50,206 bases of DNA from an uncultured Lachnospiraceae bacterium (GCA_902767135.1 CACXGE010000014.1:1-50206); one strand, 5' to 3'; shown: positions 1-7,038, numbered from the stretch's first letter. Numbers and translations: made by a program. The notes: generated by a model not told the origin, from the sequence alone.

Positions 1-180
1 CGCCCTTGGCGAGGTTCTTTCGAGCCTAGTAGGCGATAAGCTATGAGCACTTAATGACCGTACTTTGGTCATTTACGTGCGATGCATGTCACCGCCCTTG
101 GCGAGGTCTTTTCGAGCCTAGTAGGTGACAGCTATGAGCACTTAGCAACCGTATTTTGGTTGCTTACGTGCGATGCAAGT
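1..180. repeat. Two tandem copies of a structured element of about 90 bp (first copy cut by window edge)
   Basis: The block starting at base 1 (CGCCCTTGGCGAGG...) recurs at base 93, about 92 bp later. Each copy has a small GCC/GGC hairpin, an AGG/CCT arm, the conserved string GCTATGAGCACTTA, and a hairpin bounded by GCAC and GTGC. The inner stem is AATGACC/GGTCATT in copy 1 and AGCAACC/GGTTGCT in copy 2, so three consecutive base pairs change on both sides. In copy 2, TGTCACC (87-93) pairs with GGTGACA. Copy 1 has GGCGATA there, and its partner would lie outside the window. Covariation argues for selection on RNA or DNA folding. I do not recognise the family, and the functional strand is unknown. 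Confidence 0.7.
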
Positions 181-374
181 TCGGATCAAAACTCGGAAGT
201 GATATTCGGTATTTCCTACTCCTGCCAGACTTCCACCAACTCCGGCTCGCTAAAAGTTTCAAAAAATACTTACTGTCTTCGTCTTAGTCTTTATTATTTA
301 TATTTTTTTTACCCATATTGTAGTGTTTTCACCGCTATTGTTGATTATATAGCTTTGATTTGGAGTTTGTCAAG
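181..374. other. Non-coding spacer with nothing recognised
   Basis: This stretch lies between the tandem element and the 3' end of the sigma/anti-sigma remnant. It contains mixed sequence followed by T-rich sequence around 285-325. I see no plausible gene. The frame that is open across it has no family resemblance and runs through the structured repeats. Confidence 0.5.
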
Positions 375-638
375 TTACGATTTTACAATTTCAAACTCCT
401 GTTGTCCCATAAATCCCGGTGCTACTTCATACTTTTCAAAAACAATCACCGGGTTTCCCGCCTCGTTAATATAAAACTTATTGTCCTCTGTCACCGTAGT
501 AAATCCTCCCATTTCTTCATCAAAGTAAGTATAGTCCTCATTTTCCTCCATTCTTTTTTCCATGTCCACATTTACTTTTAAACCAGTGTATAACCTGGTT
601 TTTACGGTGTTTATGCTATACGGTAAAATTTTTTTCAT
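375..638 (-). pseudogene. Fused remnant of an ECF sigma factor end and an RsiV-like anti-sigma end
   Basis: The 87-residue frame appears to join pieces of two proteins. Residues 8-20 (SINTVKTRLYTGL) match the recognition helix at the end of ECF sigma region 4. The last 40 or so residues (FYINEAGNPVIVFEKYEVAP, then GFMGQQEFEI) match the C-terminus of DUF3298/RsiV-type anti-sigma or lipoprotein domains. Between them lies only a short charged stretch. In intact loci a sigV-like gene is followed by its rsiV-like gene, so an internal deletion that removed the sigma stop codon and most of the anti-sigma gene would give this product. An in-frame stop lies just upstream of the ATG, so the sigma N-terminus is gone. 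It could still be translated, but no function is expected. Confidence 0.6.
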
Positions 639-656
639 TATGATACAAATTTAATT

Positions 657-1328
657 CTATTTTATCTGTTCCATCAAAGCCGCAAAATCAACCATATCTC
701 CAATACTATTAGATAGTTCCTTGGGCTTTAATGCATCTACCACATACTTTAACTTTTCCGTAAATTCCTCCTCATTCTGGGCCAGTGCAAATAATTCTGC
801 AGTGTTTCTGGCATCAAACAGTGCATCATGTTGTCGTCCCTTAAATTCAATTCCCGCATATTCTAATGCTTTCTCTAATCCAACGGCTCTGTGTAATCCC
901 AGCTTCTTCATAAATTCCTTTTGAAAGTCATACCATTCTTTCATCATTTCCTGTTCTTTTTCTGTCATGATATAATTTTTTATTTTCATTTCCCTTCTTA
1001 CCTGTGCATAATCATTTTCACTCCAGGTATAAATCCGGTATTCTTCCCCTGATTTTTCACACCACTTACAAAAATCCTGAAACGCCCGTTCAAACCCCGG
1101 TGCTCCAACCACCATATTGGTGGTAATTCCAGTGAGATTTTCATATTTTTTGAAAATCTCTGTGCTATACCGGGGCTTTACATAAGTCTTATAGCTGTTT
1201 ATCTCCACCATATTCTCATCTAACATCACTGCACCAATTTCTATAATTTCCAATTTACATTTTTTTCGAATTTCCTTATATTTACCGTCCACCGGATTCA
1301 TTTCCAAATCAAGTATTATGTATCTCAA
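657..1328 (-). CDS. DEDDh-family 3'-5' exonuclease (DnaQ/KapD-like)
   Basis: This 223-residue protein consists essentially of one RNase-T/DnaQ exonuclease fold. The expected two-metal catalytic residues are visible: D7 and E9 in DLEMN, D106 in the middle motif, and H167 with D172 in HDALFDARNT. The His makes it a DEDDh enzyme. Family members trim DNA or RNA 3' ends, and the KapD/ERI-1-like subgroup often acts on RNA. There is no polymerase, helicase or BRCT domain, so it is not a PolC fragment. A second paralogue with an added Cys-rich tail lies at 38353-39303. The gene sits downstream of the heavy-metal ATPase but is separated from it by a strong hairpin, so it probably has its own promoter. 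The substrate cannot be read from sequence. Confidence 0.85.
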   Translation of the reverse strand: MRYIILDLEMNPVDGKYKEIRKKCKLEIIEIGAVMLDENMVEINSYKTYVKPRYSTEIFKKYENLTGITTNMVVGAPGFERAFQDFCKWCEKSGEEYRIYTWSENDYAQVRREMKIKNYIMTEKEQEMMKEWYDFQKEFMKKLGLHRAVGLEKALEYAGIEFKGRQHDALFDARNTAELFALAQNEEEFTEKLKYVVDALKPKELSNSIGDMVDFAALMEQIK

Positions 1329-1362
1329 CGAATTTCCCTTCTTTCGTATTTATCTATAAATC

Positions 1363-1420
1363 AAAAAAAACATCTACAAACAGTATACCATAAGTAACTA
1401 TGTTTGTAGATGTTTTTTCC
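1363..1420. terminator. Bidirectional intrinsic terminator
   Basis: AAAAAACATCTACAAACA (1365-1382) pairs with its complement at 1401-1418, with an 18-nt loop and an A/T run on each side. On the minus strand it ends transcripts arriving from the metal ATPase before the exonuclease gene. Confidence 0.8.
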
Positions 1421-1460
1421 TATTTATGTTTAATTTAACCAATTTCCTCGTTACTACTTT

Positions 1461-1583
1461 CAAGGGACCCACGTCGTGGGTAATGATTCTCGTATTATAC
1501 CTTCCCATGCCCGCGAGCAGGCAGGACCCGACGCCGGGTGCGTATCAGAGGCGCTTCGGGCGGTGGCCTGCGGGAGGGCTACG
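1461..1583. other. GC-rich cluster of small hairpins, unknown
   Basis: A markedly GC-rich island lies in an AT-rich spacer just past the ATPase stop codon. It holds successive short inverted repeats: CCCACG/CGTGGG (1468-1480), TGCC/GGCA (1509-1523), ACCCG/CGGGT (1526-1539), and GC-rich arms at about 1550-1580. Composition and density of dyads differ from everything nearby. It is not a simple U-tailed terminator. It could be a structured RNA, a protein-binding array or a short inserted repeat. Confidence 0.45.
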
Positions 1584-1597
1584 AAAAACATCACGAA

Positions 1598-3469
1598 TCA
1601 TGGTTCTTTTACTTTGTATTGTAATGCTCTGGTTGCGTTTAACACTGCGATAACCATAACTCCCACATCGGCAAAGATTGCCCACCACATATTTACAAAT
1701 CCTATTGCCCCCAGCGCCAGACATCCTAACTTAATTGCCAATGCAAAGACAATATTCTGATAGACAATTCTCAGAGTTTTCTTGGATATCTTGATAGCTA
1801 AAGCTATCTTTGCCGGGTCATCATCCATCAGTACAATATCCGCTGCCTCAATGGCTGCATCCGATCCTAAGGCACCCATAGCTATCCCTAAGTCTGCTCT
1901 GGATAACACCGGGGCATCGTTAATTCCGTCTCCCACAAAGGCAAGCTTTTCCTTTGCCCCCTTTTGCTCCAATAGTTTTTCTACCTCAGCCACCTTGTCT
2001 GCAGGTAAAAGTTCGCTTTTTACCACATCCACGGACAATTTTTTTCCAACGGCATCTGCCGTTCTCTTAGCATCACCGGTAAGCATCACCACCTGCTTTA
2101 CCCCGGCCTTTTTTAATTTTTCAACCGCCTCCTTGGCATTTTCTTTTACCACATCAGATATCAGAATATACCCTCCATAAACTCCATCCATTGCTACATG
2201 AACCTCTGTTGCTACCTGCTTGGGCTCTGTATAGGAGACATGCAACTTTTTCATGAACTTGGTATTGCCTACATAAATTTTCTTCCCATCTATGACAGCC
2301 GAAACACCGTAACCACTGATTTCTTCCACATCTGATACTTTCGAGGTATCAATATCTTTTCCGTAAGCTGTCTTTAAACTTTTACTAATTGGATGATTTG
2401 AAAAGCTTTCTACGTAAGCTGCCTTCTCCAGTAATTCCTCTTTTGAAATTCCCTGGGGAACAATATTTGTCACCTCAAATACACCCTTCGTTAAAGTACC
2501 AGTCTTATCACACACCACATACTTTGTATCTGCCAGTGCCTCTAAATAATTGGAGCCCTTTACTAAAATTCCTTTGGCGGATGCTCCTCCAATTCCACCA
2601 AAAAAGCTTAATGGAATAGATATCACCAGAGCGCAGGGACAACTGATAACCAGGGTAGTCAATGCACGAATGACCCACACAGACCAGTTTGCCGGATTTC
2701 CCATCAGCATATTTACAATGGGAGGTAGCAGGGCTAATGCCAAAGCTCCATAGCAAACTGCCGGAGTATAATACTTGGCAAATCTGGTAATAAAATTTTC
2801 GGACTTTGATTTTTTCATGCTGGAATTTTCTACCAATTCCAGTATTTTCGATACCGTAGATTCCTCAAATTCTTTGGTAGTTTCGATTTTCAAAAGTCCG
2901 GATAAATTCACACATCCACTGATTACTTCATCCCCCGGCTTTGCCTGCCTTGGAACACTTTCCCCAGTCAACGCACTTGTATTTAGTGTGGTAGTACCTT
3001 CCACAATCACTCCGTCAATTGGCACCTTTTCTCCCGGCTGAACCACAATAATACTTCCTACCTCCACATCATCCGGGTCCACCTGTATCAGTGCTCCATT
3101 TTCTTCTATATTGGCATAATCCGGGCGGATATCCATCAAATCTGTGATATTTTTTCTGCTCTTTCCCACAGCATAACTCTGGAACAATTCTCCTACCTGA
3201 TAAAACAGCATAACTGCACTGCCTTCCACGTATTCACCCAAGGCAAAAGCTCCAATGGTAGCCACTGCCATCAAAAAATTTTCATCAAACACTTCACCAT
3301 GGATAATTCCCAACACTGCTTTTCTTAAAATATCATATCCAATAACTGCATATGGCACCAGATATAATATCAGTTGTAAATATCCTTCCACTGGTACAAA
3401 ATGAAATGTCACCAGCAAAAGGGCTGCTATGATAATACGAAGCATTACCTTTTTTTGTTTCTTATTCAT
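1598..3469 (-). CDS. P1B-2-type heavy-metal exporting ATPase (Zn/Cd/Pb)
   Basis: This 623-residue membrane pump couples ATP hydrolysis to metal export. Visible motifs in order are the actuator loop LTGES (near residue 168), the transport motif SCPCALVIS followed by IP (near 277), the phosphorylation site DKTGT (near 319), MLTGD, and GDGINDAP (near 513). CPC-x4-SxP, a Lys in the next-to-last helix (AIKLGC) and DxG in the last helix (FADVGV) are hallmarks of the Zn/Cd/Pb subgroup rather than the Cu subgroup. It lacks the usual N-terminal metal-binding HMA domain, which is encoded separately 47 bp upstream at 3517-3735. Both genes should be transcribed from the operator-bearing promoter near 3800. 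Family members protect against excess Zn or Cd. CadA or ZntA would be reasonable names, but the metal is inferred. Confidence 0.92.
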   Translation of the reverse strand: MNKKQKKVMLRIIIAALLLVTFHFVPVEGYLQLILYLVPYAVIGYDILRKAVLGIIHGEVFDENFLMAVATIGAFALGEYVEGSAVMLFYQVGELFQSYAVGKSRKNITDLMDIRPDYANIEENGALIQVDPDDVEVGSIIVVQPGEKVPIDGVIVEGTTTLNTSALTGESVPRQAKPGDEVISGCVNLSGLLKIETTKEFEESTVSKILELVENSSMKKSKSENFITRFAKYYTPAVCYGALALALLPPIVNMLMGNPANWSVWVIRALTTLVISCPCALVISIPLSFFGGIGGASAKGILVKGSNYLEALADTKYVVCDKTGTLTKGVFEVTNIVPQGISKEELLEKAAYVESFSNHPISKSLKTAYGKDIDTSKVSDVEEISGYGVSAVIDGKKIYVGNTKFMKKLHVSYTEPKQVATEVHVAMDGVYGGYILISDVVKENAKEAVEKLKKAGVKQVVMLTGDAKRTADAVGKKLSVDVVKSELLPADKVAEVEKLLEQKGAKEKLAFVGDGINDAPVLSRADLGIAMGALGSDAAIEAADIVLMDDDPAKIALAIKISKKTLRIVYQNIVFALAIKLGCLALGAIGFVNMWWAIFADVGVMVIAVLNATRALQYKVKEP

Positions 3470-3516
3470 GTGCTCACCAACTTTCTTATCATTTAAGTTA
3501 ATGATTAACTATCAAA

Positions 3517-3735
3517 CTATAAATATATTTCGCAGTCATCTTCCACTCTCTTACAAGCCTTTACCACTTCCTGCATGACTGCGTCTATATCTACTTCCTC
3601 TTCAAATTCCACACTCATCTTCTGTGTCATAAATCCAACGGTAGCATCCTTAACCCCAGCAACTTTTTTGGTTGCCTCTTCCATCTTTGCTGCACAGTTT
3701 GCACAATCCACTTCAATCTTATATTTCTTCTTCAT
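3517..3735 (-). CDS. Stand-alone HMA metal-binding protein (metallochaperone)
   Basis: This 72-residue ferredoxin-like HMA domain has the metal site DCANCAAKME (C-x2-C) near the N-terminus. The DCxxC form is typical of Zn/Cd-ATPase metal-binding domains, unlike the MxCxxC of copper chaperones. It stands directly upstream of an ATPase that lacks this domain, so the pair looks like a split CadA/ZntA. The start was chosen at the ATG ending at 3735 because AAAGGA lies 11 nt upstream. An ATG four codons earlier is possible but falls on top of the ribosome site. It probably delivers metal to the pump or senses metal for it. Confidence 0.85.
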   Translation of the reverse strand: MKKKYKIEVDCANCAAKMEEATKKVAGVKDATVGFMTQKMSVEFEEEVDIDAVMQEVVKACKRVEDDCEIYL

Positions 3736-3778
3736 AACATGTATCATCCTTTCTGTAATATATATATTATTTTTGTTT

Positions 3779-3815
3779 ATATGAACATTTAATCATATGT
3801 TCGTCTTATTGTCAA
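3779..3815 (-). promoter_or_regulatory. Promoter with overlapping ArsR/SmtB-type operator
   Basis: On the minus strand, TTGACA (3810-3815) and TTAAAT (3787-3792) are 17 nt apart. Overlapping the -10 are two interleaved perfect inverted repeats: GAACAT-8-ATGTTC (3783-3802) and ATATGA-8-TCATAT (3779-3798). This closely resembles the SmtB/ZiaR/CzrA 12-2-12 site (TGAACA then TTCA). Metal-free repressor would block the promoter of the HMA-ATPase operon. No ArsR-family gene lies in this window. Confidence 0.7.
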
Positions 3816-3839
3816 GGACTATTTACATATTTCTTTGGA

Positions 3840-3905
3840 TTTTTGTTAAATGTACATTTTTGCACGGTCAGCGCAGTAAATGCGCAGACCTGACTGAACT
3901 GTTAC
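3840..3905 (-). repeat. Dispersed hairpin repeat, half copy
   Basis: This is a partial copy in minus orientation. It contains the GGTCAGCGCA/TGCGCAGACC arm and the terminal CTGAACTGTTAC but lacks the CGGGCAAT hairpin and the far end. See the full copy at 4935-5068. Confidence 0.85.
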
Positions 3906-3913
3906 GAACAGCG

Positions 3914-3993
3914 CCAGGGAACCGGGTTCCCTGGATCACATATTTCCCCTTATTTCTGCATCTTTTTCCGTGCCACGATACCCGGTTCCCTGG
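3914..3993. repeat. Alternative inverted repeats
   Basis: CCAGGGAACCGG (3914-3925) is perfectly complementary to CCGGTTCCCTGG (3982-3993). Its first nine bases also pair with GTTCCCTGG at 3926-3934 around a CGG loop. The two pairings exclude each other. No gene directly follows on either strand. Confidence 0.6.
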
Positions 3994-4078
3994 TTCGTTT
4001 ATGAAAGGGATATCCAAGCCAGCAAATTATAAGAAGCATAGCTGTGTGATTGAAAAATTTCAGATAGATTAACCTAAG

Positions 4079-4118
4079 GAAAAAAGGAGGTCTATACCGG
4101 GTGGTATAGGACCTCCTT
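4079..4118 (-). terminator. Intrinsic terminator of the riboflavin operon
   Basis: AAGGAGGTC plus TATACC (4084-4098) pair with GGTATA plus GACCTCCTT (4103-4118) around a GGGT loop, with one bulge. On the minus strand the stem is followed by a T run. It lies 312 bp after ribH, so the operon transcript has a long 3' tail. Confidence 0.75.
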
Positions 4119-4249
4119 CTTACACGAACACCATCTAAATAGCTTACCGTCGACATTTTCAATAGCCCATAACTTTCTGCTATGCTATTAAACTTTTAAC
4201 TTTTATACTTTTGATTTTTTTCAGAACCATCAAAAACTCTATTTCTTTT

Positions 4250-4348
4250 CTATTTTTTTCCGCAATACAAGACCGCTCCTATTCCCATAAATCCCCAGAC
4301 TATCCAACTATACTTGATATCCTGGTTGTGATACCTTCCAATATTCAT
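4250..4348 (-). CDS. Possible 32-residue membrane microprotein, or pseudogene tail
   Basis: An ATG frame gives MNIGRYHNQDIKYSW followed by a hydrophobic segment (IVWGFMGIGAVLY) and a CGKK end, which looks like one transmembrane helix with a charged tail. Directly upstream, in the overlapping frame that follows the ribH stop, is a coding-like stretch (YMLKKAYEYWKVSQPGYQ). A single frameshift near 4320 would join them. It lies in the riboflavin transcript before its terminator. The ribosome site is weak. It may be a decayed small gene, and I do not recognise it. Confidence 0.3.
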   Translation of the reverse strand: MNIGRYHNQDIKYSWIVWGFMGIGAVLYCGKK

Positions 4349-4430
4349 ACGCTTTCTTCAGCATATAATCTTTATCATCGTAGTGTGCTGTTTTACGAAT
4401 TGTTTTCCTTGTATTTTTGACAGTTACGTA

Positions 4431-4892
4431 TTACATTAACTTCATTAAATTGCACATTTCAATGGCAGAACAAGCCACATCATAACCTTTATTTCCAGCC
4501 TTTGTACCTGCTCGTTCAATTGCCTGCTCGATATTATCTGTGGTAAGAATGCCGAATAATACAGGAATTTCAGCTTCCAAAGAAACACAGGCCACTCCTT
4601 TGCTTACTTCTGCACATACATAATCATAATGTGATGTAGAACCCTTGATGACTGCTCCTAGACAAATCACCGCATCATATTTTCCTGATTTTGCCATTTT
4701 TTTTGCAATCAATGGAATTTCAAAGGCACCTGGAACCCAGGCAACATCAATATCATCTGTGTTTACTCCGTGACGTACACAGGCATCTTCTGCACCGGAT
4801 ACTAATTTGCTTACAATAAATTCGTTAAATCTTGCTGCTACAATTCCTAACTTTAATCCACTTGCTACTACATTTCCTTCCAAAACCTTCAT
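4431..4892 (-). CDS. ribH: 6,7-dimethyl-8-ribityllumazine synthase
   Basis: This 153-residue protein has the full length of lumazine synthase. It condenses 5-amino-6-ribitylamino-uracil with 3,4-dihydroxybutanone 4-phosphate, the penultimate step of riboflavin synthesis, in icosahedral or pentameric particles. Visible motifs are the N-terminal [14 protein letters not shown], the substrate segment [25 protein letters not shown] with the catalytic His, and [15 protein letters not shown]. It is the last gene of the rib operon. A gap of about 190 bp separates it from ribBA, and a full dispersed repeat with terminator-like hairpins fills that gap, which may lower its expression relative to upstream genes. 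The ribosome site (AGGAGAA) is good. Confidence 0.97.
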   Translation of the reverse strand: MKVLEGNVVASGLKLGIVAARFNEFIVSKLVSGAEDACVRHGVNTDDIDVAWVPGAFEIPLIAKKMAKSGKYDAVICLGAVIKGSTSHYDYVCAEVSKGVACVSLEAEIPVLFGILTTDNIEQAIERAGTKAGNKGYDVACSAIEMCNLMKLM

Positions 4893-4934
4893 TTTTTCTT
4901 CTCCTTTACTTGTTCTTATTTTTTATCATCCTAA

Positions 4935-5068
4935 GTAACAGTTCAGCCATAGGCTAAACTGTTACGAAATCGGGCAATGCTTACGCATGTAAAATTGCCC
5001 GATTTTTGTTAAATACACATTTTTGCACGGTCAGCGCAGTAAATGCGCAGACCTGCCTGAACTGTTAC
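4935..5068 (-). repeat. Dispersed hairpin repeat, full copy (type member)
   Basis: This is a 134-bp element between ribBA and ribH. Read on the minus strand it has a GTAACAGTTCAGGCAGGTCT start, arm A (GGTCTGCGCA/TGCGCTGACC), an A-rich link, arm B (AAATCGGGCAAT/ATTGCCCGATTT, U-flanked and terminator-like), and arm C (GTAACAGTTTAGCC/GGCTGAACTGTTAC). The outer ends form terminal inverted repeats. Other copies lie at 3840, 28331, 29494, 31988, 32279, 32750, 38202, 42074 and 50109. Confidence 0.9.
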
Positions 5069-5080
5069 CATCCTAATTAC

Positions 5081-6283
5081 TTATTTATAGTCTGTCATAT
5101 GCTCCATTTTTTCTTGCTTTGTTTTCAGATAAAACACATCATTTTTCTGTGGCTCCATCTGAATAGGCACTCTTTTTTCAATGGTGATTCCATATCCCTT
5201 TAATCCTGTAATCTTCTTTGGATTATTTGTTAAAAGATTTAACTTCTTTGCTCCTAAATCATAGAGAATCTGAGCTCCAATTCCATAATCTCTCATATCT
5301 GCGGGAAATCCCAATTTAATGTTTGCCTCTACCGTATCCAGCCCCTGTTCCTGAAGTTCGTAAGCTTTTAACTTATTAATTAAACCGATACCACGTCCTT
5401 CCTGTCTCATATATAACAGGATTCCTCTTCCTTCCTTGGCAATCATCTTCATTGCTGTCTCTAACTGTTCTCCGCAATCACATCTCTGGGAACCAAATAC
5501 ATCGCCGGTAAGACACTCCGAATGAACTCTACATAATACAGCCTCGCCGTCTGACACATCCCCCATAGTTAATGCTACATGATGTTCTCCGTTTAATTTA
5601 TTTACGTAGCCATGAATTATAAATTCACCATACTTTGTAGGCAGTTTTGCACTTGCTTCCTTTTCTATCAAAGATTCTCTCTCTAATCTGTATTTAATTA
5701 AATCTTCGATGGTAATCATAGTAAGATGATGTTCCTTTGAGAATTGTTTTAATTCCGTGGTACGCATCATGGTACCGTCTTCTCTCATAATTTCACAGCA
5801 TAGACCACATTCCCCAAGGCCTGCCAATTTTACCAAATCCACTGTTGCCTCTGTATGTCCGGTTCTTTTTAAAACACCGCCTTCTCTTGCCTGCAGTGGA
5901 AACATATGTCCCGGTCTTCTAAAATCCTCTGGTTTTGCATCTGGGTCTTCTACTTTCATGGCTGTAACAGAACGCTCATAAGCAGAAATTCCTGTGGTAG
6001 TATCCACATGGTCAATGGAGACGGTAAATGCAGTCTCATGATTATCTGTATTTTTTTCTACCATCTGATTTAACTCCAACCGTTCACAAAGTTCTTTTGT
6101 CATAGGCATACAGATTAGACCTTTTGCATAGCTTGCCATAAAATTTACATTTTCCTGTGTGGCATACTTTGCCGCACAGATTAAATCTCCTTCATTCTCT
6201 CTGTCCGGATCATCTGTCACCACAATAATCTTACCGTTTTTTAAGTCTTTTAAAGCCTGTTCTACTGTTCCAAAATCGCTCAT
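5081..6283 (-). CDS. ribBA: Bifunctional 3,4-dihydroxy-2-butanone 4-phosphate synthase / GTP cyclohydrolase II
   Basis: This 400-residue fusion supplies both precursors of the riboflavin pathway. The N-terminal half (about 1-200) is RibB, with [15 protein letters not shown] for metal and ribulose-5-phosphate binding and RRPGHMFPL. The C-terminal half is RibA, with zinc ligands in the [14 protein letters not shown] motif and the active segment [15 protein letters not shown]. Length and order fit Firmicute RibBA. It lies downstream of ribE with a 68-bp gap that contains a GTATCTGTTC palindrome, and upstream of ribH. The first residues [11 protein letters not shown] match the usual start, and GGAAGAGAT precedes the ATG. 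Flux through the operon is controlled by the FMN riboswitch. Confidence 0.97.
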   Translation of the reverse strand: MSDFGTVEQALKDLKNGKIIVVTDDPDRENEGDLICAAKYATQENVNFMASYAKGLICMPMTKELCERLELNQMVEKNTDNHETAFTVSIDHVDTTTGISAYERSVTAMKVEDPDAKPEDFRRPGHMFPLQAREGGVLKRTGHTEATVDLVKLAGLGECGLCCEIMREDGTMMRTTELKQFSKEHHLTMITIEDLIKYRLERESLIEKEASAKLPTKYGEFIIHGYVNKLNGEHHVALTMGDVSDGEAVLCRVHSECLTGDVFGSQRCDCGEQLETAMKMIAKEGRGILLYMRQEGRGIGLINKLKAYELQEQGLDTVEANIKLGFPADMRDYGIGAQILYDLGAKKLNLLTNNPKKITGLKGYGITIEKRVPIQMEPQKNDVFYLKTKQEKMEHMTDYK

Positions 6284-6321
6284 CTTATCTCTTCCTTCCT
6301 ACAAACTTTATAAATTAAAAT

Positions 6322-6351
6322 CCTATCTGTTCAGAACTACCGAACAGATAC
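6322..6351. repeat. Short palindrome of the GTATCTGTTC family
   Basis: TATCTGTTC and GAACAGATA form a hairpin between the ribE stop and the ribBA start. The same arms make up the gyrA/mnmM terminator (11313-11360) and recur at 32161 and 39348. There is no long T run here, so it may be an RNA-processing or attenuation hairpin. Confidence 0.7.
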
Positions 6352-7005
6352 TTAAAATCCATGTTCTCTCAAAAATTCTTCTGTGATTCTGCTTGTGCTT
6401 TTTTCTTCTGTCTCCTGTACCGGTTTCATAAGCTTCTCCACATATTTTCCAATAATATCACACTCAAGATTTACCTTATCCCCCAGGTTCTTTGTGGCAA
6501 GATTGGTTTCTTTTTGTGTATGGGGAATAATAGAAACCTTAAAACAGTTGTCATCTACATAGGCCACTGTTAAACTGATTCCATCTATGGTGATAGAACC
6601 CTTTTCTACAATGTAATGCAATACCTTAGGTTGTGCTCCTATGGTATACCATACTGCATTATCTTCCGGCTTGATTTCTTCAATACTTCCCATTCCATCT
6701 ACATGTCCCGACACAATATGACCACCAAATCTTCCATCTGCCGCCATGGCTCTTTCTAAGTTTACAATACTTCCACTTTTCAAGCTGCCTAAGGAACTTC
6801 TCCTCATGGTTTCTGCCATCACATCTGCAGTGTACTCATTTTCCTTCATGGAGGTTACTGTTAAACACACGCCATTGACTGCAATGCTGTCACCAATTTT
6901 CGTTCCTTCTAATACTTTCTTTGCCTGTATGGTAAGAACGGCAGAGTTTTTTCCTGTCTGAACTCCTTTTATTTTTCCCAGTTCTTCTATAATTCCAGTG
7001 AACAC
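6352..7005 (-). CDS. ribE: Riboflavin synthase, alpha chain
   Basis: This 217-residue protein has the family's length and its two internally repeated lumazine-binding beta barrels. It dismutates two 6,7-dimethyl-8-ribityllumazine molecules to riboflavin and the pyrimidine precursor. The hallmark start MFTGIIEELG, the first-barrel motif SIAVNGVCLTV and the second-barrel motif SITIDGISLTV, with HIVSGHVDGMG between them, are all visible. The C-terminus carries a charged tail ending HGF, slightly longer than the minimal family. In B. subtilis nomenclature this gene is also called ribE (ribC in E. coli). It follows orf59 by about 30 bp and precedes ribBA. Confidence 0.96.
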   Translation of the reverse strand: MFTGIIEELGKIKGVQTGKNSAVLTIQAKKVLEGTKIGDSIAVNGVCLTVTSMKENEYTADVMAETMRRSSLGSLKSGSIVNLERAMAADGRFGGHIVSGHVDGMGSIEEIKPEDNAVWYTIGAQPKVLHYIVEKGSITIDGISLTVAYVDDNCFKVSIIPHTQKETNLATKNLGDKVNLECDIIGKYVEKLMKPVQETEEKSTSRITEEFLREHGF

Positions 7006-7038
7006 TTTCTCACTTCCTTTTTGCTAGATAAATAATTC

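Larger units (their letters stand above)
3816..4430. other. Gene-poor spacer between the metal operon and the riboflavin operon
   Basis: This stretch holds a half copy of the dispersed repeat (3840-3905), a pair of mutually exclusive inverted repeats (3914-3993), the riboflavin operon terminator (4079-4118) and a possible tiny reading frame (4250-4348). I see nothing else. The open frame at 3950-4162 on the minus strand has no family resemblance and runs across the terminator. Confidence 0.6.

Noticed and set aside
82..474. 130-residue open frame on the plus strand
   Set aside because: It runs through the tandem structured elements and into the 3' end of the sigma/anti-sigma remnant on the other strand. 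It has no ribosome site and no family-like motif.
1426..1760. Plus-strand frames in the GC-rich region
   Set aside because: GC-rich sequence lowers stop frequency, the frames overlap the ATPase on the opposite strand, and they look like no protein family.
3950..4162. 70-residue minus-strand frame
   Set aside because: It spans the riboflavin operon terminator hairpin and the alternative inverted repeats and has no recognisable motif.
4935..5068. Dispersed repeats as CRISPR arrays
   Set aside because: Copies are about 130 bp, scattered one per locus and structured internally. There are no regular spacers and no cas genes.
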